A stretch of 64,000 nucleotides of DNA from an uncultured Bacteroidales bacterium (GTDB lineage: Bacteria > Bacteroidota > Bacteroidia > Bacteroidales > UBA932): assembly GCA_949289565.1 (NCBI GenBank), contig CASEOO010000043.1:62001-126000 (forward strand), written 5' to 3'. The notes below the pieces were generated by a model. It saw only the letters and a list, made by a program, of their open reading frames with translations. It searched no databases and had not been told where the DNA came from. The position numbers and the translations under genes were made by a program. Below, in pieces: positions 34,291 to 43,848 of the stretch. Position 1 is the first letter of the stretch; each line of letters starts with the position of its first letter.

Positions 34291-35282
34291 TATGGAACCT
34301 CGACTGCATTTATGATTTCTGCTATGATGTTCTCCGGAGTGACATTCTCAGCCTCAGCTTCGTATGTCAAGCCAATCCTGTGCCGCAGGACCTCATTGCA
34401 AACCGCCCTGACATCCTCAGGAATGACATAGCCTCTCCTCTTGATGAAAGCGTATGCTTTTGATGCCATGGAAAGCGATATGCTCGCCCTTGGAGAACCC
34501 CCGTAAGCTATCAGGTCAGAAAGCTTCCCGAGGCCGTAGTCAGCCGGAGTTCTGGTAGCATACACCAGGTCCACTATATACCTTTCTATCTTTTCGTCCA
34601 TGTATACTTCCCTTACAATCTCGCGGGCCTTGACGATATCCTCCGGCTTAAGCACTGGCGAGGCCTTCGGGAAAGTCCCGGAATTGTTCATTCTGACGAT
34701 GAGCTTCTCCTCCTCCTTTTTCGGGTAACTCACTACAACCTTCAGCATGAAACGGTCGACCTGGGCCTCAGGAAGAGGATATGTACCTTCCTGTTCAATA
34801 GGGTTCTGAGTCGCCATCACCAGAAAAGGCTCCGGCAGCTTGAATGTTTCGTCACCGATAGTCACCTGCCTCTCCTGCATTGCTTCAAGCAGGGCGGACT
34901 GCACTTTAGCCGGAGACCTGTTGATTTCATCAGCCAGAACGAAATTCGCGAAAACAGGACCTTTTTTTATCTGGAACTGTTCGCTTTTCTGGGAATAAAT
35001 CAGAGTTCCTACCACATCTGCAGGCAAGAGATCCGGTGTGAACTGGATTCTGCTGAACTTGGCATCTATAGCAGATGCCAGAGTGTTGATTGCAAGCGTT
35101 TTGGCCAGTCCCGGCACACCCTCCAGCAAAATATGTCCGTTCGCCAGAAGTCCTATCAGAAGATTTTCCACGAGATGCTTCTGGCCCACAATGACCTTGT
35201 TCATCTCCATAGTGAGAATGTCCACGAAAGAGCTTTCCTGCTGGATGCGGTCATTCAATTCCTTGATGTTTATATTGTCCAT
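34290..35282 (-). CDS. moxR: MoxR family AAA+ ATPase
   Basis: A 330-residue AAA+ ATPase, first gene of the Bat operon. Walker A GVPGLAKT is at 55-62, Walker B VLADEIN at 115-121, sensor 1 in MATQNPIEQEGTYPLPEAQVDRF near 153-175 with the arginine finger there, and a C-terminal lid domain with sensor 2 in SPRASISL near 266. MoxR ATPases act as chaperones that help load or activate VWA-domain partners, which fits the batA/batB/DUF58 genes behind it. A promoter with full spacing precedes it at 35315-35345. Confidence 0.94.
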   Translation of the reverse strand: MDNINIKELNDRIQQESSFVDILTMEMNKVIVGQKHLVENLLIGLLANGHILLEGVPGLAKTLAINTLASAIDAKFSRIQFTPDLLPADVVGTLIYSQKSEQFQIKKGPVFANFVLADEINRSPAKVQSALLEAMQERQVTIGDETFKLPEPFLVMATQNPIEQEGTYPLPEAQVDRFMLKVVVSYPKKEEEKLIVRMNNSGTFPKASPVLKPEDIVKAREIVREVYMDEKIERYIVDLVYATRTPADYGLGKLSDLIAYGGSPRASISLSMASKAYAFIKRRGYVIPEDVRAVCNEVLRHRIGLTYEAEAENVTPENIIAEIINAVEVP

Positions 35283-35304
35283 AAAATATTAATATTTATT
35301 TTTG
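35274..35304 (+). promoter_or_regulatory. truA promoter
   Basis: ATTG at 35274-35277 and TATTTTTG at 35297-35304 are 19 bases apart. Transcription would begin near 35311, about 33 bases before the truA ATG at 35344. Confidence 0.6.
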
Positions 35305-35314
35305 CACAAGTTTG

Positions 35315-35345
35315 CAAATTTAATCAATATTCCCCTTAATTCAAT
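35315..35345 (-). promoter_or_regulatory. moxR-bat operon promoter
   Basis: On the minus strand TAAATTTG (35322-35315) and ATTG (35345-35342) are 19 bases apart. The minus-33 overlaps the truA start codon and the start point nearly coincides with that of truA on the other strand. Confidence 0.6.
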
Positions 35346-36117
35346 GCGATACTACATAAGACTTTCCTACGATGGCGCAGGCTTCTGCGGATGGCAAATC
35401 CAGCCAAACGGCGTGACCATTCAAGAGTCTCTTCAGAAAGCGCTTTCACTGGCTTCAGGAGAGGATATCACCGTCACAGGAGCAGGGCGCACCGACACTG
35501 GTGTAAATGCGGTGAACTATACCGCCCATTTCGATATAACAGGTCGCATGGCTTTAAAGCCGGAGGATTTGGCATACAAAATAAATGCCATCATGGGTAA
35601 AGGTATCATAGTCCACGAGATAGCGCCGGCAAAAGATGATTTTCACGCCAGATTTTCAGCAGTTTCCAGAGAATACAAATATTTCCTGCACAGGAAAAAG
35701 GATCCGTTCATGGGAAATTTTTCGTGGCATTGCAAATACAGCCTCGACACCGATGCGATGAACCTGGCCGCCTCTGCCCTGCTCGGGACGCATGACTTCC
35801 GGTGCTTCGAGAAAAAAGGGGGGAACAACATGACTTCGATATGCACCATTTATGATGCCAGGTGGGACAGCTACCTGCCGGACCACGTGAAGATGCTCGG
35901 ATACCCTGGAGCAAAAGAGGACTACCTGGTTTTCACTGTCAGGGCCGACCGGTTTCTCAGGAATATGGTAAGAGCCATTGTCGGCACCCTGGTGGACATA
36001 GGACGGGGAAGACATGGGCAGGCATGGATGAAAGAGCTTATGGAAAACGGCTCACGCTCTGATGCAGGCGAATCAGTGCCAGGACATGCCCTTTTCTTGA
36101 CAGAAATAAAATATTGA
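35344..36117 (+). CDS. truA: tRNA pseudouridine(38-40) synthase
   Basis: Isomerises uridines 38-40 in the tRNA anticodon arm. The 257-residue protein begins MRYYIRLSYDGAGFCGWQIQPNG, the family N-terminus, which fixes the start at 35344 although the frame is open 14 codons upstream (into the promoter). The catalytic Asp lies in GAGRTDTGVNA near 48-58, and the FLRNMVRAIVGTLVDIGRG block near 200-218 is typical. Confidence 0.96.
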   Translation: MRYYIRLSYDGAGFCGWQIQPNGVTIQESLQKALSLASGEDITVTGAGRTDTGVNAVNYTAHFDITGRMALKPEDLAYKINAIMGKGIIVHEIAPAKDDFHARFSAVSREYKYFLHRKKDPFMGNFSWHCKYSLDTDAMNLAASALLGTHDFRCFEKKGGNNMTSICTIYDARWDSYLPDHVKMLGYPGAKEDYLVFTVRADRFLRNMVRAIVGTLVDIGRGRHGQAWMKELMENGSRSDAGESVPGHALFLTEIKY

Positions 36118-36171
36118 ACTGATTGGCACAGAGATTGACCAGTAAGTGCTCCGCCTGAAAAAGGCCTGTTA

Positions 36172-36190
36172 TGCTGACAAAATGTCAGCA
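36172..36190 (+). other. Perfect palindrome upstream of lon
   Basis: TGCTGACA-AAA-TGTCAGCA, an 8-bp stem with a 3-base loop, lies 34 bases before the lon ATG. No T-tract follows, so it is not a terminator. It does not match the CIRCE or other heat-shock operators I know. It may be a protein site or a 5' UTR hairpin. Confidence 0.6.
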
Positions 36191-36223
36191 GGACTGACTA
36201 AACGAAAAAGGAAACCAGACATT

Positions 36224-38623
36224 ATGAAGGAATTCAAAGACATTTTATCTCCATCCGGCACTGAAGTGAACATCATACCGGTATTGCAGGGAGACGGATT
36301 CATGAAAATCAACGAGTCAGAACTCCCTGACTCTCTCCCGTTGCTCGCGCTGAGGAATGCCGTATTGTTTCCAGGAACAATATATCCTATAACCATAGGG
36401 AGAGAAAAATCTATAAAACTGATAGAGGACGCAGAGAAGAACAATTCATTCATCGGGGCTGTCCCGCAGAACGACATATCGGTGGAAGACCCTAAAAAGG
36501 AAGACCTGTATGAATTCGGCACTGTAGCCAAAATACTGAAGACCCTGGAAATGCCGGACGGCACTATCACTGCCATCCTTCAGGGATTCAAAAGATTCAG
36601 CATTGACGCTGTGACTGAATATGAGCCGTACATGCTGGGCATGGTGCACTACCTGAATGACACTGCGCCTGACACCAATGACAAAAATGTCAGGATGATA
36701 GCGGAATCTCTGAAAGAAAAGGCCATATCTGTCATACGGATGTCGTCTTTCGTGTCGAAAGAAGCCACCTCCGCATTGAAATCCATAGACGGATTCGAAT
36801 TTCTCGTGAATTTCATCGCCACTACTGTAGAAGTCGAAAATTTCGAAGACAAAATACAGCTTCTGCAATACGGCGATATCAAGCAGCGCGCAATGAAGCT
36901 TCTGGCAGTGCTTGACACCCAGATAGAACTTCTGAAAATCAAGCAGGACATAAACCAGAAAGTCAAAATGGAAATCGACCAGCAGCAGAGGGAATATTAC
37001 CTGAACAGCCAGCTGAAGACCATCCAGGAAGAACTGGGCATGGACGAAATGGAAGATTTCGAGAAGTTCCGCGCCAGGGCCGAGGAAAAGATGTGGCCTG
37101 CCGCGGTGCAGGAAATATTCGAGAAAGAGATGGCCAAGCTCGAAAGGTACAACCCGAGCTCTCCGGACTACAGCATTCAGTACAACTATATCCAGTTCAT
37201 GCTGGATCTGCCATGGGGCGAGGTGTCGCAGGACAACCTGGATCTGAAACACGCCCAGAAAGTGCTGGACGAAGACCATTTCGGGCTGGAGAATGTAAAA
37301 GAAAGGATCATCGAGTACCTGGCTGTATTGAAGCTTAAAGGCGACATGAAGTCTCCTATTCTCTGCCTTTATGGTCCTCCGGGTGTCGGAAAAACCAGCC
37401 TGGGCAAGTCCATAGCCCGCGCCCTGGGCAGGAAATACGTCAGAATTGCACTCGGAGGAGTGCATGATGAATCCGAAATCAGGGGACACAGGAAGACATA
37501 CATAGGCGCCCTCCCGGGCAGGATACTGAATGCCATCAACAGGGCCGGGACGTCGAATCCGGTGATAGTTCTGGACGAGATAGACAAGCTCAGCACGGAC
37601 ATCAAAGGCGACCCGTCGTCAGCATTGCTGGAAGCACTTGACCCTGAGCAGAACACGACCTTCCACGACAACTATCTGGACATAGACTATGACCTGTCCA
37701 ACGTCCTGTTCCTGACCACCGCGAATACGACCTCCACCATCCAGCCTGCTCTGCGTGACAGGATGGAGATGATCAATGTCACCGGCTACCTTGCCGAGGA
37801 AAAAATGTCCATCGCGAAAGACTACCTGATACCTAAGCAGATGAAGGAGCATGGGCTGGACAAAAAGCGGCTGCGCATCGACAAGGCATGCCTGGAAAAA
37901 ATAATCAGCGACTACACCAGAGAGTCAGGAGTCCGCGGACTGGAGAAGCAGATAGCCAAGATAGCGAGGGTTACGGCCAAGAAAATCGCCCTCGGGGAAG
38001 AGTATCCTAAGGTCCTGAAAAAAGAGCATCTGAAAGAATATCTGGGGCTTCCTACCAGCTTCCATGACATCCAGAAAGGGAACGAGGCTCCTGGAGTGGT
38101 GACTGGGCTTGCATGGACAGAGATGGGAGGAGAAATCCTGTTCATCGAAAGTTCCATAAGCAAGGGCAAGGGAAATCTGTCCATGACGGGAAACTTAGGA
38201 GATGTAATGAAGGAGTCTGCCACCATTGCATACCAGTACATCAAAGCCCACCCCGAAATGGCAGGGCTTTCCGCAGACGAGTTTGCAGAAAAAGACATAC
38301 ATATACATGTGCCTGAAGGCGCCGTGCCGAAAGACGGGCCTTCCGCCGGCATCACGATGGTCAGCTCCATGGTTTCGGCGCTTCGCGGACAGCAAGTAAA
38401 GAGCGGGGTGGCCATGACGGGCGAGATGACGCTCAGAGGGCGGGTGCTGCCTGTAGGAGGCATCAAGGAAAAGATTCTGGCCGCCAAGAGAGCGGGCATA
38501 AGCACCATCATAATATCGGAGGACAACCGCAAGGACATAGAGGACATCAAGGAAATCTATGTCAAGGGCCTTGATTTCGTCTATGTGAAAAACATCGGCG
38601 ATGTCATAAAATACATCTTCTGA
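36224..38623 (+). CDS. lon: ATP-dependent Lon protease
   Basis: A 799-residue cytoplasmic AAA+ protease that degrades misfolded and regulatory proteins. It has the N-terminal substrate-binding LAN domain ([23 protein letters not shown] from about 40), a coiled middle segment, Walker [10 protein letters not shown] at 384-392, Walker [11 protein letters not shown] near 449-458, and the protease domain with catalytic Ser707 in KDGPSAG and Lys750 in GGIKEK. The frame is open to 36146, but the ATG at 36224 follows an AAAAGGAAA stretch and avoids the upstream palindrome. It stands as a single gene between truA and ung. Confidence 0.96.
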   Translation: MKEFKDILSPSGTEVNIIPVLQGDGFMKINESELPDSLPLLALRNAVLFPGTIYPITIGREKSIKLIEDAEKNNSFIGAVPQNDISVEDPKKEDLYEFGTVAKILKTLEMPDGTITAILQGFKRFSIDAVTEYEPYMLGMVHYLNDTAPDTNDKNVRMIAESLKEKAISVIRMSSFVSKEATSALKSIDGFEFLVNFIATTVEVENFEDKIQLLQYGDIKQRAMKLLAVLDTQIELLKIKQDINQKVKMEIDQQQREYYLNSQLKTIQEELGMDEMEDFEKFRARAEEKMWPAAVQEIFEKEMAKLERYNPSSPDYSIQYNYIQFMLDLPWGEVSQDNLDLKHAQKVLDEDHFGLENVKERIIEYLAVLKLKGDMKSPILCLYGPPGVGKTSLGKSIARALGRKYVRIALGGVHDESEIRGHRKTYIGALPGRILNAINRAGTSNPVIVLDEIDKLSTDIKGDPSSALLEALDPEQNTTFHDNYLDIDYDLSNVLFLTTANTTSTIQPALRDRMEMINVTGYLAEEKMSIAKDYLIPKQMKEHGLDKKRLRIDKACLEKIISDYTRESGVRGLEKQIAKIARVTAKKIALGEEYPKVLKKEHLKEYLGLPTSFHDIQKGNEAPGVVTGLAWTEMGGEILFIESSISKGKGNLSMTGNLGDVMKESATIAYQYIKAHPEMAGLSADEFAEKDIHIHVPEGAVPKDGPSAGITMVSSMVSALRGQQVKSGVAMTGEMTLRGRVLPVGGIKEKILAAKRAGISTIIISEDNRKDIEDIKEIYVKGLDFVYVKNIGDVIKYIF

Positions 38624-38682
38624 AAGCAGGCGTTGAAATCTCCGTATTTTTAACCAAATTTGTCCGAGAATCAAATACTGGA

Positions 38683-39351
38683 ATGGAAGTAAAAATAGAA
38701 CAGAGCTGGAGGGAAGCGCTTCAGGATGAATTTGAAAAGCCATACTTTTCATCGCTGGCAAATTTCCTTCACCATGAGAAGGCTGCCGGGAAAACCATAT
38801 ACCCGCCAGGGCCTGCCATTTTCAGGGCATTCGAACTGACACCTGCCGACAAGGTGAAAGTCGTAATACTGGGACAAGACCCATACCATGGAGCAGGCCA
38901 GGCGATGGGGCTCTCTTTTTCAGTGCCTGACGGCATCCCAGCGCCTCCATCATTGAAAAACATATTCAAAGAAATACACGATGACCTCGGAATCACTATG
39001 AGCGGGCGGCCAAATCTGGAGAGGTGGGCCAGGCAGGGCGTGCTGCTTCTGAACGCCTCGCTCACTGTTCAGGCAGGGATGCCCAACTCCCACAGCAAGA
39101 TAGGCTGGACAGAATTCACGGACGCAGTCATACGCTGGCTTTCAACACACAGGACAGGGATAGTGTTCCTGCTGTGGGGGAGTTACGCCAGGGCAAAGAA
39201 AGCTCTGATAGACACATCCCGGCACTATGTTCTCGAGGCCGCGCACCCATCACCTCTCGCCAGAGGCGCGTTCTTCGGATGCCGACATTTCTCGAAGACC
39301 AACGACATCCTGATTAAAGAAGGCCTCGAGCCTGTCGACTGGCAGCTATGA
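38683..39351 (+). CDS. ung: Uracil-DNA glycosylase
   Basis: Removes uracil from DNA in base-excision repair. The 222-residue family 1 enzyme has the water-activating motif VVILGQDPYHGAGQAMGLSFSVP near 62-84 (catalytic Asp68 region), the VLLLNASLTV motif near 120-129, and the HPSPLARG minor-groove loop with catalytic His near 188. Length is normal. It starts 59 bases after lon and overlaps nothing; coaD begins 44 bases later. Confidence 0.96.
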   Translation: MEVKIEQSWREALQDEFEKPYFSSLANFLHHEKAAGKTIYPPGPAIFRAFELTPADKVKVVILGQDPYHGAGQAMGLSFSVPDGIPAPPSLKNIFKEIHDDLGITMSGRPNLERWARQGVLLLNASLTVQAGMPNSHSKIGWTEFTDAVIRWLSTHRTGIVFLLWGSYARAKKALIDTSRHYVLEAAHPSPLARGAFFGCRHFSKTNDILIKEGLEPVDWQL

Positions 39352-39395
39352 CCCTGCATCAGCACACAAGAACAAAACAGACCATACTACTGAAC

Positions 39396-39872
39396 ATGAA
39401 ACGCACAGCATTATTTCCAGGCTCATTCGACCCTTTCACTGCAGGACATCTGAACATACTGAAACGGGCATTGACTATGTTCGATGAAGTGGTGGTGGCC
39501 ATCGGCGTAAATATCGACAAGAGAGGCCATTTTTCCACAGAGCGCAAAATCGAAATCATCAGGCAGGCCGTATCCGGGATGGAAGGTGTGAGAATCACGA
39601 AATACGACTGCCTCACCGTCGACATCTGCCGAGAGCTTGGCATCAGGCATATAGTCAGAGGTGTCAGGAACATGATTGACTTCGAGACCGAACGCTCCAT
39701 CGCCGATGCGAACCGCAGGCTTGCCCCGGAAATAGACACTGTCATCATACCTACGGCTCAGGAATTCGCCCACATATCATCCACCGCCGTCAGAGACCTC
39801 ATCAAGCATGGAGGCGACACTTCGCTCTTCGTCCCTGAAGGCGTTGACATCAATCTTCTCAAATCAGAATGA
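39396..39872 (+). CDS. coaD: Phosphopantetheine adenylyltransferase
   Basis: Catalyses the fourth step of coenzyme A synthesis. The 158-residue nucleotidyltransferase has GSFDPFTAGHLNI at 9-21 (T/HxGH nucleotide site) and the ISSTAVRDLIKHGGD block near 128-142. The frame runs 16 codons further upstream into the ung stop region, but the ATG at 39396 gives the normal family N-terminus MKRTALFPGSFDP. Its stop overlaps the next ATG by four bases. Confidence 0.96.
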   Translation: MKRTALFPGSFDPFTAGHLNILKRALTMFDEVVVAIGVNIDKRGHFSTERKIEIIRQAVSGMEGVRITKYDCLTVDICRELGIRHIVRGVRNMIDFETERSIADANRRLAPEIDTVIIPTAQEFAHISSTAVRDLIKHGGDTSLFVPEGVDINLLKSE

Positions 39873-41365
39873 AATACCGTTTACTGACTGTCATAATATC
39901 GGTGACAGCGCTGCTGTCAATGCCTGCAAAAGGCTCGGCGCAGCAGCTGGACTCCGCCACAGCCAATGCTCTGGGGAGCAAACTAGATGAATATCTGGAC
40001 ATTCTGGAGAAAGAGCCAGCTGAAATCAAATGCGAAGAGGCTGACTTCCTGATAAGCAGCTGTGCAGATTCGCTCATAAGGCAATACACTGCCTTGCATC
40101 TTTACAGCCATTTCATCGAATCCAAGCTGATGGGAGATGAAACTCCGGCTGTCCATATATTCGACCGCTGGTTTGCAGACGGGACTGTAAAGATGAGAAG
40201 CGAGCTGGACTTTATGAACGCCAGGATTTTTGCTGAATTCAACCGGCAGAGCCTGATAGGGAAGAAAGCTCCTGCACTGTCTCTGAAAGATATCTCAGGA
40301 GAAAGCGTCAGGCTCTTCGAAGAGGGAACATGGGCAGGACAGCCGTCAATTCTATTCTTTTATGACAGCGGATGCGCTTCCTGCAAAATGGAAAGCATCA
40401 TGCTGAGAAGCCTGCTTAACACTGGTGAATACCAGGTAGACCTGCACGCAATATATACGCAGCAGTCACAGGAAAATATGGAAAGATTCTTACAGGAATA
40501 TCTGGACATATCCAGCCCTGCGGTGAAAACAGATTATCTCTGGGACCCGGACTTCACATCTGATTTTCAGATGAAATACGGCATACTTCAAACCCCTGGA
40601 ATTTTTCTGGTTTCCAGAGACGGCACAATCATCGGGCGGAAACTGGATACCTCCTCTCTCGGCCAGCTGCTGGAAATATACTGCAAGCCATACGAATATG
40701 GAAGCAAAGAATCATCTGCATTTTACGACAGAATATTCTCTTCCTATGGAGGGAATCCGGGATGCGAGGATGTGAAAAACTTCTGCGACGCGGCGGCAAA
40801 GAAAACACTGGAGCAGAAAGACACGGCGGTATTCAAGCAGATAGCCGGAGACCTGATGTACTGGCTCGCGGCCTCCCGCGGAGAAGGAGTGAAATGCGGA
40901 CTTGAATATCTTGTAGACAAATACATTGCCGGTTTACCGGCAATCTGGACTTCAAGCGATGACTCACTGAAAATATTGTCCTACTCGGACATCCTCAAGG
41001 ACCTGCTGTCAAAATCCCCTGCCGGAAAGAAGCTTCCCGCCGTAGAGGTGACAGGCGTGATGAAGACTGGCGGAAGAGAAAAACAGAAAACGGTGCGCCT
41101 GGACAAGCTGAGAGAAACGACAGTGATTTTCCACTCCGAAGGGTGCAGTTTCTGCGAGGCTGAACTTTCGGCGGCAGATTCACTGGCCAGGGCTGACCGG
41201 AAAAAGAAGTTTTTCCTTATAGACATCGACAGCATTCTGGATAGTGACCAGGACGCAGCATTCAGGCTGTTCGATCTTTTCGATCTGACAATGACGCCTT
41301 ACATCACTGCTGTGGACAAGAAAGGGATAGTGACCAGAAAATACATGTCGCTTGTCCACAAATAG
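39869..41365 (+). CDS. Periplasmic double-thioredoxin-fold protein (DUF5106/TlpA-like)
   Basis: A 498-residue secreted protein with a signal peptide ending about residue 24 (KGSAQQ). A helical N-terminal domain (25-125) resembles DUF5106. A TlpA/AhpC-type thioredoxin domain follows with FFYDSGCASCKMES, redox pair Cys169 and Cys172. After a helical insert (about 270-395) a second thioredoxin-like domain has FHSEGCSFCEAEL, pair Cys426 and Cys429. Two separate CxxC sites suggest disulphide handling in the envelope, possibly electron relay within one protein; that is inference. The ATG overlaps the coaD stop (ATGA). Confidence 0.82.
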   Translation: MKYRLLTVIISVTALLSMPAKGSAQQLDSATANALGSKLDEYLDILEKEPAEIKCEEADFLISSCADSLIRQYTALHLYSHFIESKLMGDETPAVHIFDRWFADGTVKMRSELDFMNARIFAEFNRQSLIGKKAPALSLKDISGESVRLFEEGTWAGQPSILFFYDSGCASCKMESIMLRSLLNTGEYQVDLHAIYTQQSQENMERFLQEYLDISSPAVKTDYLWDPDFTSDFQMKYGILQTPGIFLVSRDGTIIGRKLDTSSLGQLLEIYCKPYEYGSKESSAFYDRIFSSYGGNPGCEDVKNFCDAAAKKTLEQKDTAVFKQIAGDLMYWLAASRGEGVKCGLEYLVDKYIAGLPAIWTSSDDSLKILSYSDILKDLLSKSPAGKKLPAVEVTGVMKTGGREKQKTVRLDKLRETTVIFHSEGCSFCEAELSAADSLARADRKKKFFLIDIDSILDSDQDAAFRLFDLFDLTMTPYITAVDKKGIVTRKYMSLVHK

Positions 41366-41379
41366 ATCCGGAGGCCTGT

Positions 41380-43023
41380 TCAGTCATGGCCAGCATGTTT
41401 CCTGTCCAGAATAGTCTGCACAGCCAGAGCGGCTATAAGAAGCCAGAAAACGAATGTGCATATCCTGCCGATGATGTCCCCGTTCCTGACAAAGAATGTC
41501 TGGCCGCCATTCCGGTTTATGCTGCCGTGCATGACTTCCTGCGACCACCATCTGGATGCCTCCTCGATATCTCCGCGCTGATTTATGAAAGCCGATATGC
41601 CGGTGTTTGCACATCTGGCAATGCTCCTCCTGGTTTCGACCGCTCTGAGAGAGGCGTACCTTAGATGCTGTCTGTAGCCAGGAGTGTTTCCCCACCAGGC
41701 ATCGTTAGTGATGATGGCCATAGCTTCTGCTCCCTGCTTCACGTATCCTGTATAATATTCCCCGTAGACAGATTCATAACAAATGGCGCATCCGACAGGG
41801 ATTTCCGTGCCGTCCACTCCACGCACATGGAGAACCGAAATGGAGTTTTGGCCAATGCATCTGCCCATCACTCCCCCGAGCATGTCGTCTATAGGGCGGA
41901 ATACAGCCGGATACGGTGTCATCTCGACGGCAACGACAAGCTTGTTCTTATGGAAAATCTCAGCTCTGCCAGAACCGTCTGTCATGATGGCTGAGTTATG
42001 AGACTCCACCCATCTGCCGTCCCGGATATGCCTGGCAGTATGGGATGGCCTGTCCTTCGACTCCAAATACGTATGCGATGAGGCGCCGAACAAAATGTTG
42101 ACTCCCGGATAATCTTTCAGGAAAGTGTCAAACAGCCTCAGTGTAGGGCTTCTGTGCAAGTCATTTGTGAGAACATCATTCGTAAAAGTCTCCGGAGCCA
42201 GCACCAGCAGAGGCCCGGCGCCGTCATTTTTCCTGATCTGCAGCGCATCTTTTGCCTGCATGAGGAAGACGGCATTCTGCTGAGCCTGTGTCATAGCTTC
42301 GAATTTGTTGTACGGATCTATGTTAGGCTGGACAATGAGCACTTCCAGAGGATCTGTTTTCTCTTCATACCTATCATAGATGACTCTGGAAACAATAAAC
42401 GGCGCGGCCAATATGACAATGCATCCAGCGGCTGAAGCGGCCTTGGCTTTCCAGTTGAAACGCGACGCCCAGCTTCCGTCCGAAAGAGCCACGAGAATGC
42501 CGAAAAGCGAAAGATTGGACAGCCATATCCACAATGAACCGCCGAGAGCCCCGGTATATTCATACCATTGTATAGACTTGACGCTGCCGGCAAATGCATT
42601 TCCAAGCACAAGCCACGGCCATGATATATCCACATCAAAATATACTCTTTCCCATGCTATCCACATAGCCATCAGCAAAATATAAGGCAAGACTCCTGTA
42701 AAATGCCTCTTGCTGAACCTGAAGACTGCGAAAATCACCGACATCTGGAAAGCATTTGCAAAAATGGCGAAGAGACCGCCTCCAACTGTAGCATTGCATA
42801 CCCAGAATGTCGTGGCGGCATTCCATAGCACGAATGACAGATAATGCCATATCCAGAAATGCCTGTATCCTGTCAGGGCGGCTATCCTTTCCATCATCAG
42901 CAGCGGAAGAAAACCAAAAAGAGCGACAAAGCCCATATGAGGCACAAGGAAAGGCAATGACATCAGCAACGCAAAAGCGAATGAAAAACCGGCGAAAAGA
43001 AAATTTGTATGTTTTGCCATCAT
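41380..43023 (-). CDS. lnt: Apolipoprotein N-acyltransferase
   Basis: Adds the third acyl chain to lipoproteins in the inner membrane. The 547-residue protein has about seven hydrophobic segments in its first 215 residues and a nitrilase domain from about 226. The catalytic triad can be placed at Glu278 (VLAPETF), Lys359 (FHKNKLV) and Cys415 (AICYESVYG). A final membrane helix is near 524-540. Either of two adjacent ATGs (43023 or 43020) can start it. A minus-7 element TATTTTTG sits at 43048-43041. Confidence 0.93.
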   Translation of the reverse strand: MMAKHTNFLFAGFSFAFALLMSLPFLVPHMGFVALFGFLPLLMMERIAALTGYRHFWIWHYLSFVLWNAATTFWVCNATVGGGLFAIFANAFQMSVIFAVFRFSKRHFTGVLPYILLMAMWIAWERVYFDVDISWPWLVLGNAFAGSVKSIQWYEYTGALGGSLWIWLSNLSLFGILVALSDGSWASRFNWKAKAASAAGCIVILAAPFIVSRVIYDRYEEKTDPLEVLIVQPNIDPYNKFEAMTQAQQNAVFLMQAKDALQIRKNDGAGPLLVLAPETFTNDVLTNDLHRSPTLRLFDTFLKDYPGVNILFGASSHTYLESKDRPSHTARHIRDGRWVESHNSAIMTDGSGRAEIFHKNKLVVAVEMTPYPAVFRPIDDMLGGVMGRCIGQNSISVLHVRGVDGTEIPVGCAICYESVYGEYYTGYVKQGAEAMAIITNDAWWGNTPGYRQHLRYASLRAVETRRSIARCANTGISAFINQRGDIEEASRWWSQEVMHGSINRNGGQTFFVRNGDIIGRICTFVFWLLIAALAVQTILDRKHAGHD

Positions 43024-43040
43024 TTTGCAGAATTAGACTG

Positions 43041-43048
43041 CAAAAATA
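43041..43048 (-). promoter_or_regulatory. lnt minus-7 promoter element
   Basis: TATTTTTG on the minus strand (43048-43041), about 18 bases before the lnt start codon. No good minus-33 is seen. Confidence 0.45.
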
Positions 43049-43081
43049 CTATTTTATTTTTTCTAAAACTGCTTTTATTAA

Positions 43082-43089
43082 TATCTTTG
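43082..43089 (+). promoter_or_regulatory. LysE-PASTA-rluD minus-7 promoter element
   Basis: TATCTTTG matches the consensus exactly; the ATG of the LysE gene is 39 bases after it. The upstream region is T-rich with no clear TTTG at the expected spacing. Confidence 0.5.
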
Positions 43090-43127
43090 CGTGTTTGACA
43101 TAAACTGCGAAAAGAAAGGTGGATTCG

Positions 43128-43781
43128 ATGATTCTGGATATAATCAAGGGATTCGGCATAGGCATCTGCGCTTCTGCCCCTGTCGGGCCGATAGCTATCC
43201 TGGTCATACAGAAATCATTAAGCAAGGGACACAAAGCAGGATTCATCACAGGTATGGGTGCATGTGCAATGGACACTGTATTTTCGATCATCGCCATTTT
43301 CGCATTGGCGGCAGCCGAAAAGCTGATAAACGACCACAGGGAACTGATACTTCTCGCCGGAGGAGCAGTAGTCACCATTCTGGGCTGGAAAATGAGCACT
43401 TCCGACCCATTCCGGAAACTAAAAGCCAGCGAAAATTCCAGGTCCTCGATTTCTGTCACTGATTTTCTGCAGGCAGTAGCCATGGGGCTTTCAAATCCAG
43501 GGGCAATATTTGTGATATTCGCACTTTTCGCGTTCTTCGGCATAGGTCCGCTCGACCGGTCTGACTGGAGAGTGGCCCCCATAATTATTTCGGTCAGCCT
43601 CGGGGCCGCATTTTACTGGTTTGCTGTCACGTGGCTTCTCAGCCACTTCAGAAAGCGCTTCAGAATGCGCACTATATTGTGGATAAACAGGCTTACCGGA
43701 GCCATTATAGTCATCATAGGGCTGGCACTCCTGGGAGAAGGGCTGTTCAGGGTGATATTCAAAGGAGCGCCGCTGTTTTAA
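43128..43781 (+). CDS. LysE family translocator (amino acid/metabolite exporter)
   Basis: A 217-residue membrane protein with six hydrophobic segments and the LysE/RhtB signature near the N-terminus (GFGIGICASAPVGPIAILVIQKSLSKGHKAGFITGMGACAMDT, with the conserved P-G-P-like APVGPIA). Members export amino acids or other small metabolites. A GTG at 43119 is in frame, but the ATG at 43128 is preceded by AAAGGTGG at a proper distance and is preferred. Substrate is unknown. The PASTA gene follows after 67 bases. Confidence 0.85.
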   Translation: MILDIIKGFGIGICASAPVGPIAILVIQKSLSKGHKAGFITGMGACAMDTVFSIIAIFALAAAEKLINDHRELILLAGGAVVTILGWKMSTSDPFRKLKASENSRSSISVTDFLQAVAMGLSNPGAIFVIFALFAFFGIGPLDRSDWRVAPIIISVSLGAAFYWFAVTWLLSHFRKRFRMRTILWINRLTGAIIVIIGLALLGEGLFRVIFKGAPLF

Positions 43782-43848
43782 GTTTACGAATATAAATTGA
43801 TTCCAGTGGAATCGCATGAAAATAGAAACACAAAAGGATAAATAGATT

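Noticed and set aside
36172..36190. lon palindrome as a CIRCE heat-shock operator
   Set aside because: CIRCE has a TTAGCACTC arm and a 9-base loop; neither is present.
36446..37489. 347-codon open frame on the minus strand across lon
   Set aside because: It lies fully antisense to the well-supported Lon coding region and its translation has no recognisable domain; it is a by-product of lon codon usage.
43024..43046. 8-bp inverted repeat TTTTGCAG/CTGCAAAA between lnt start and its minus-7 element
   Set aside because: Half of it is the promoter element itself with the GCA that often follows it, so the symmetry is likely chance; not called as an operator.
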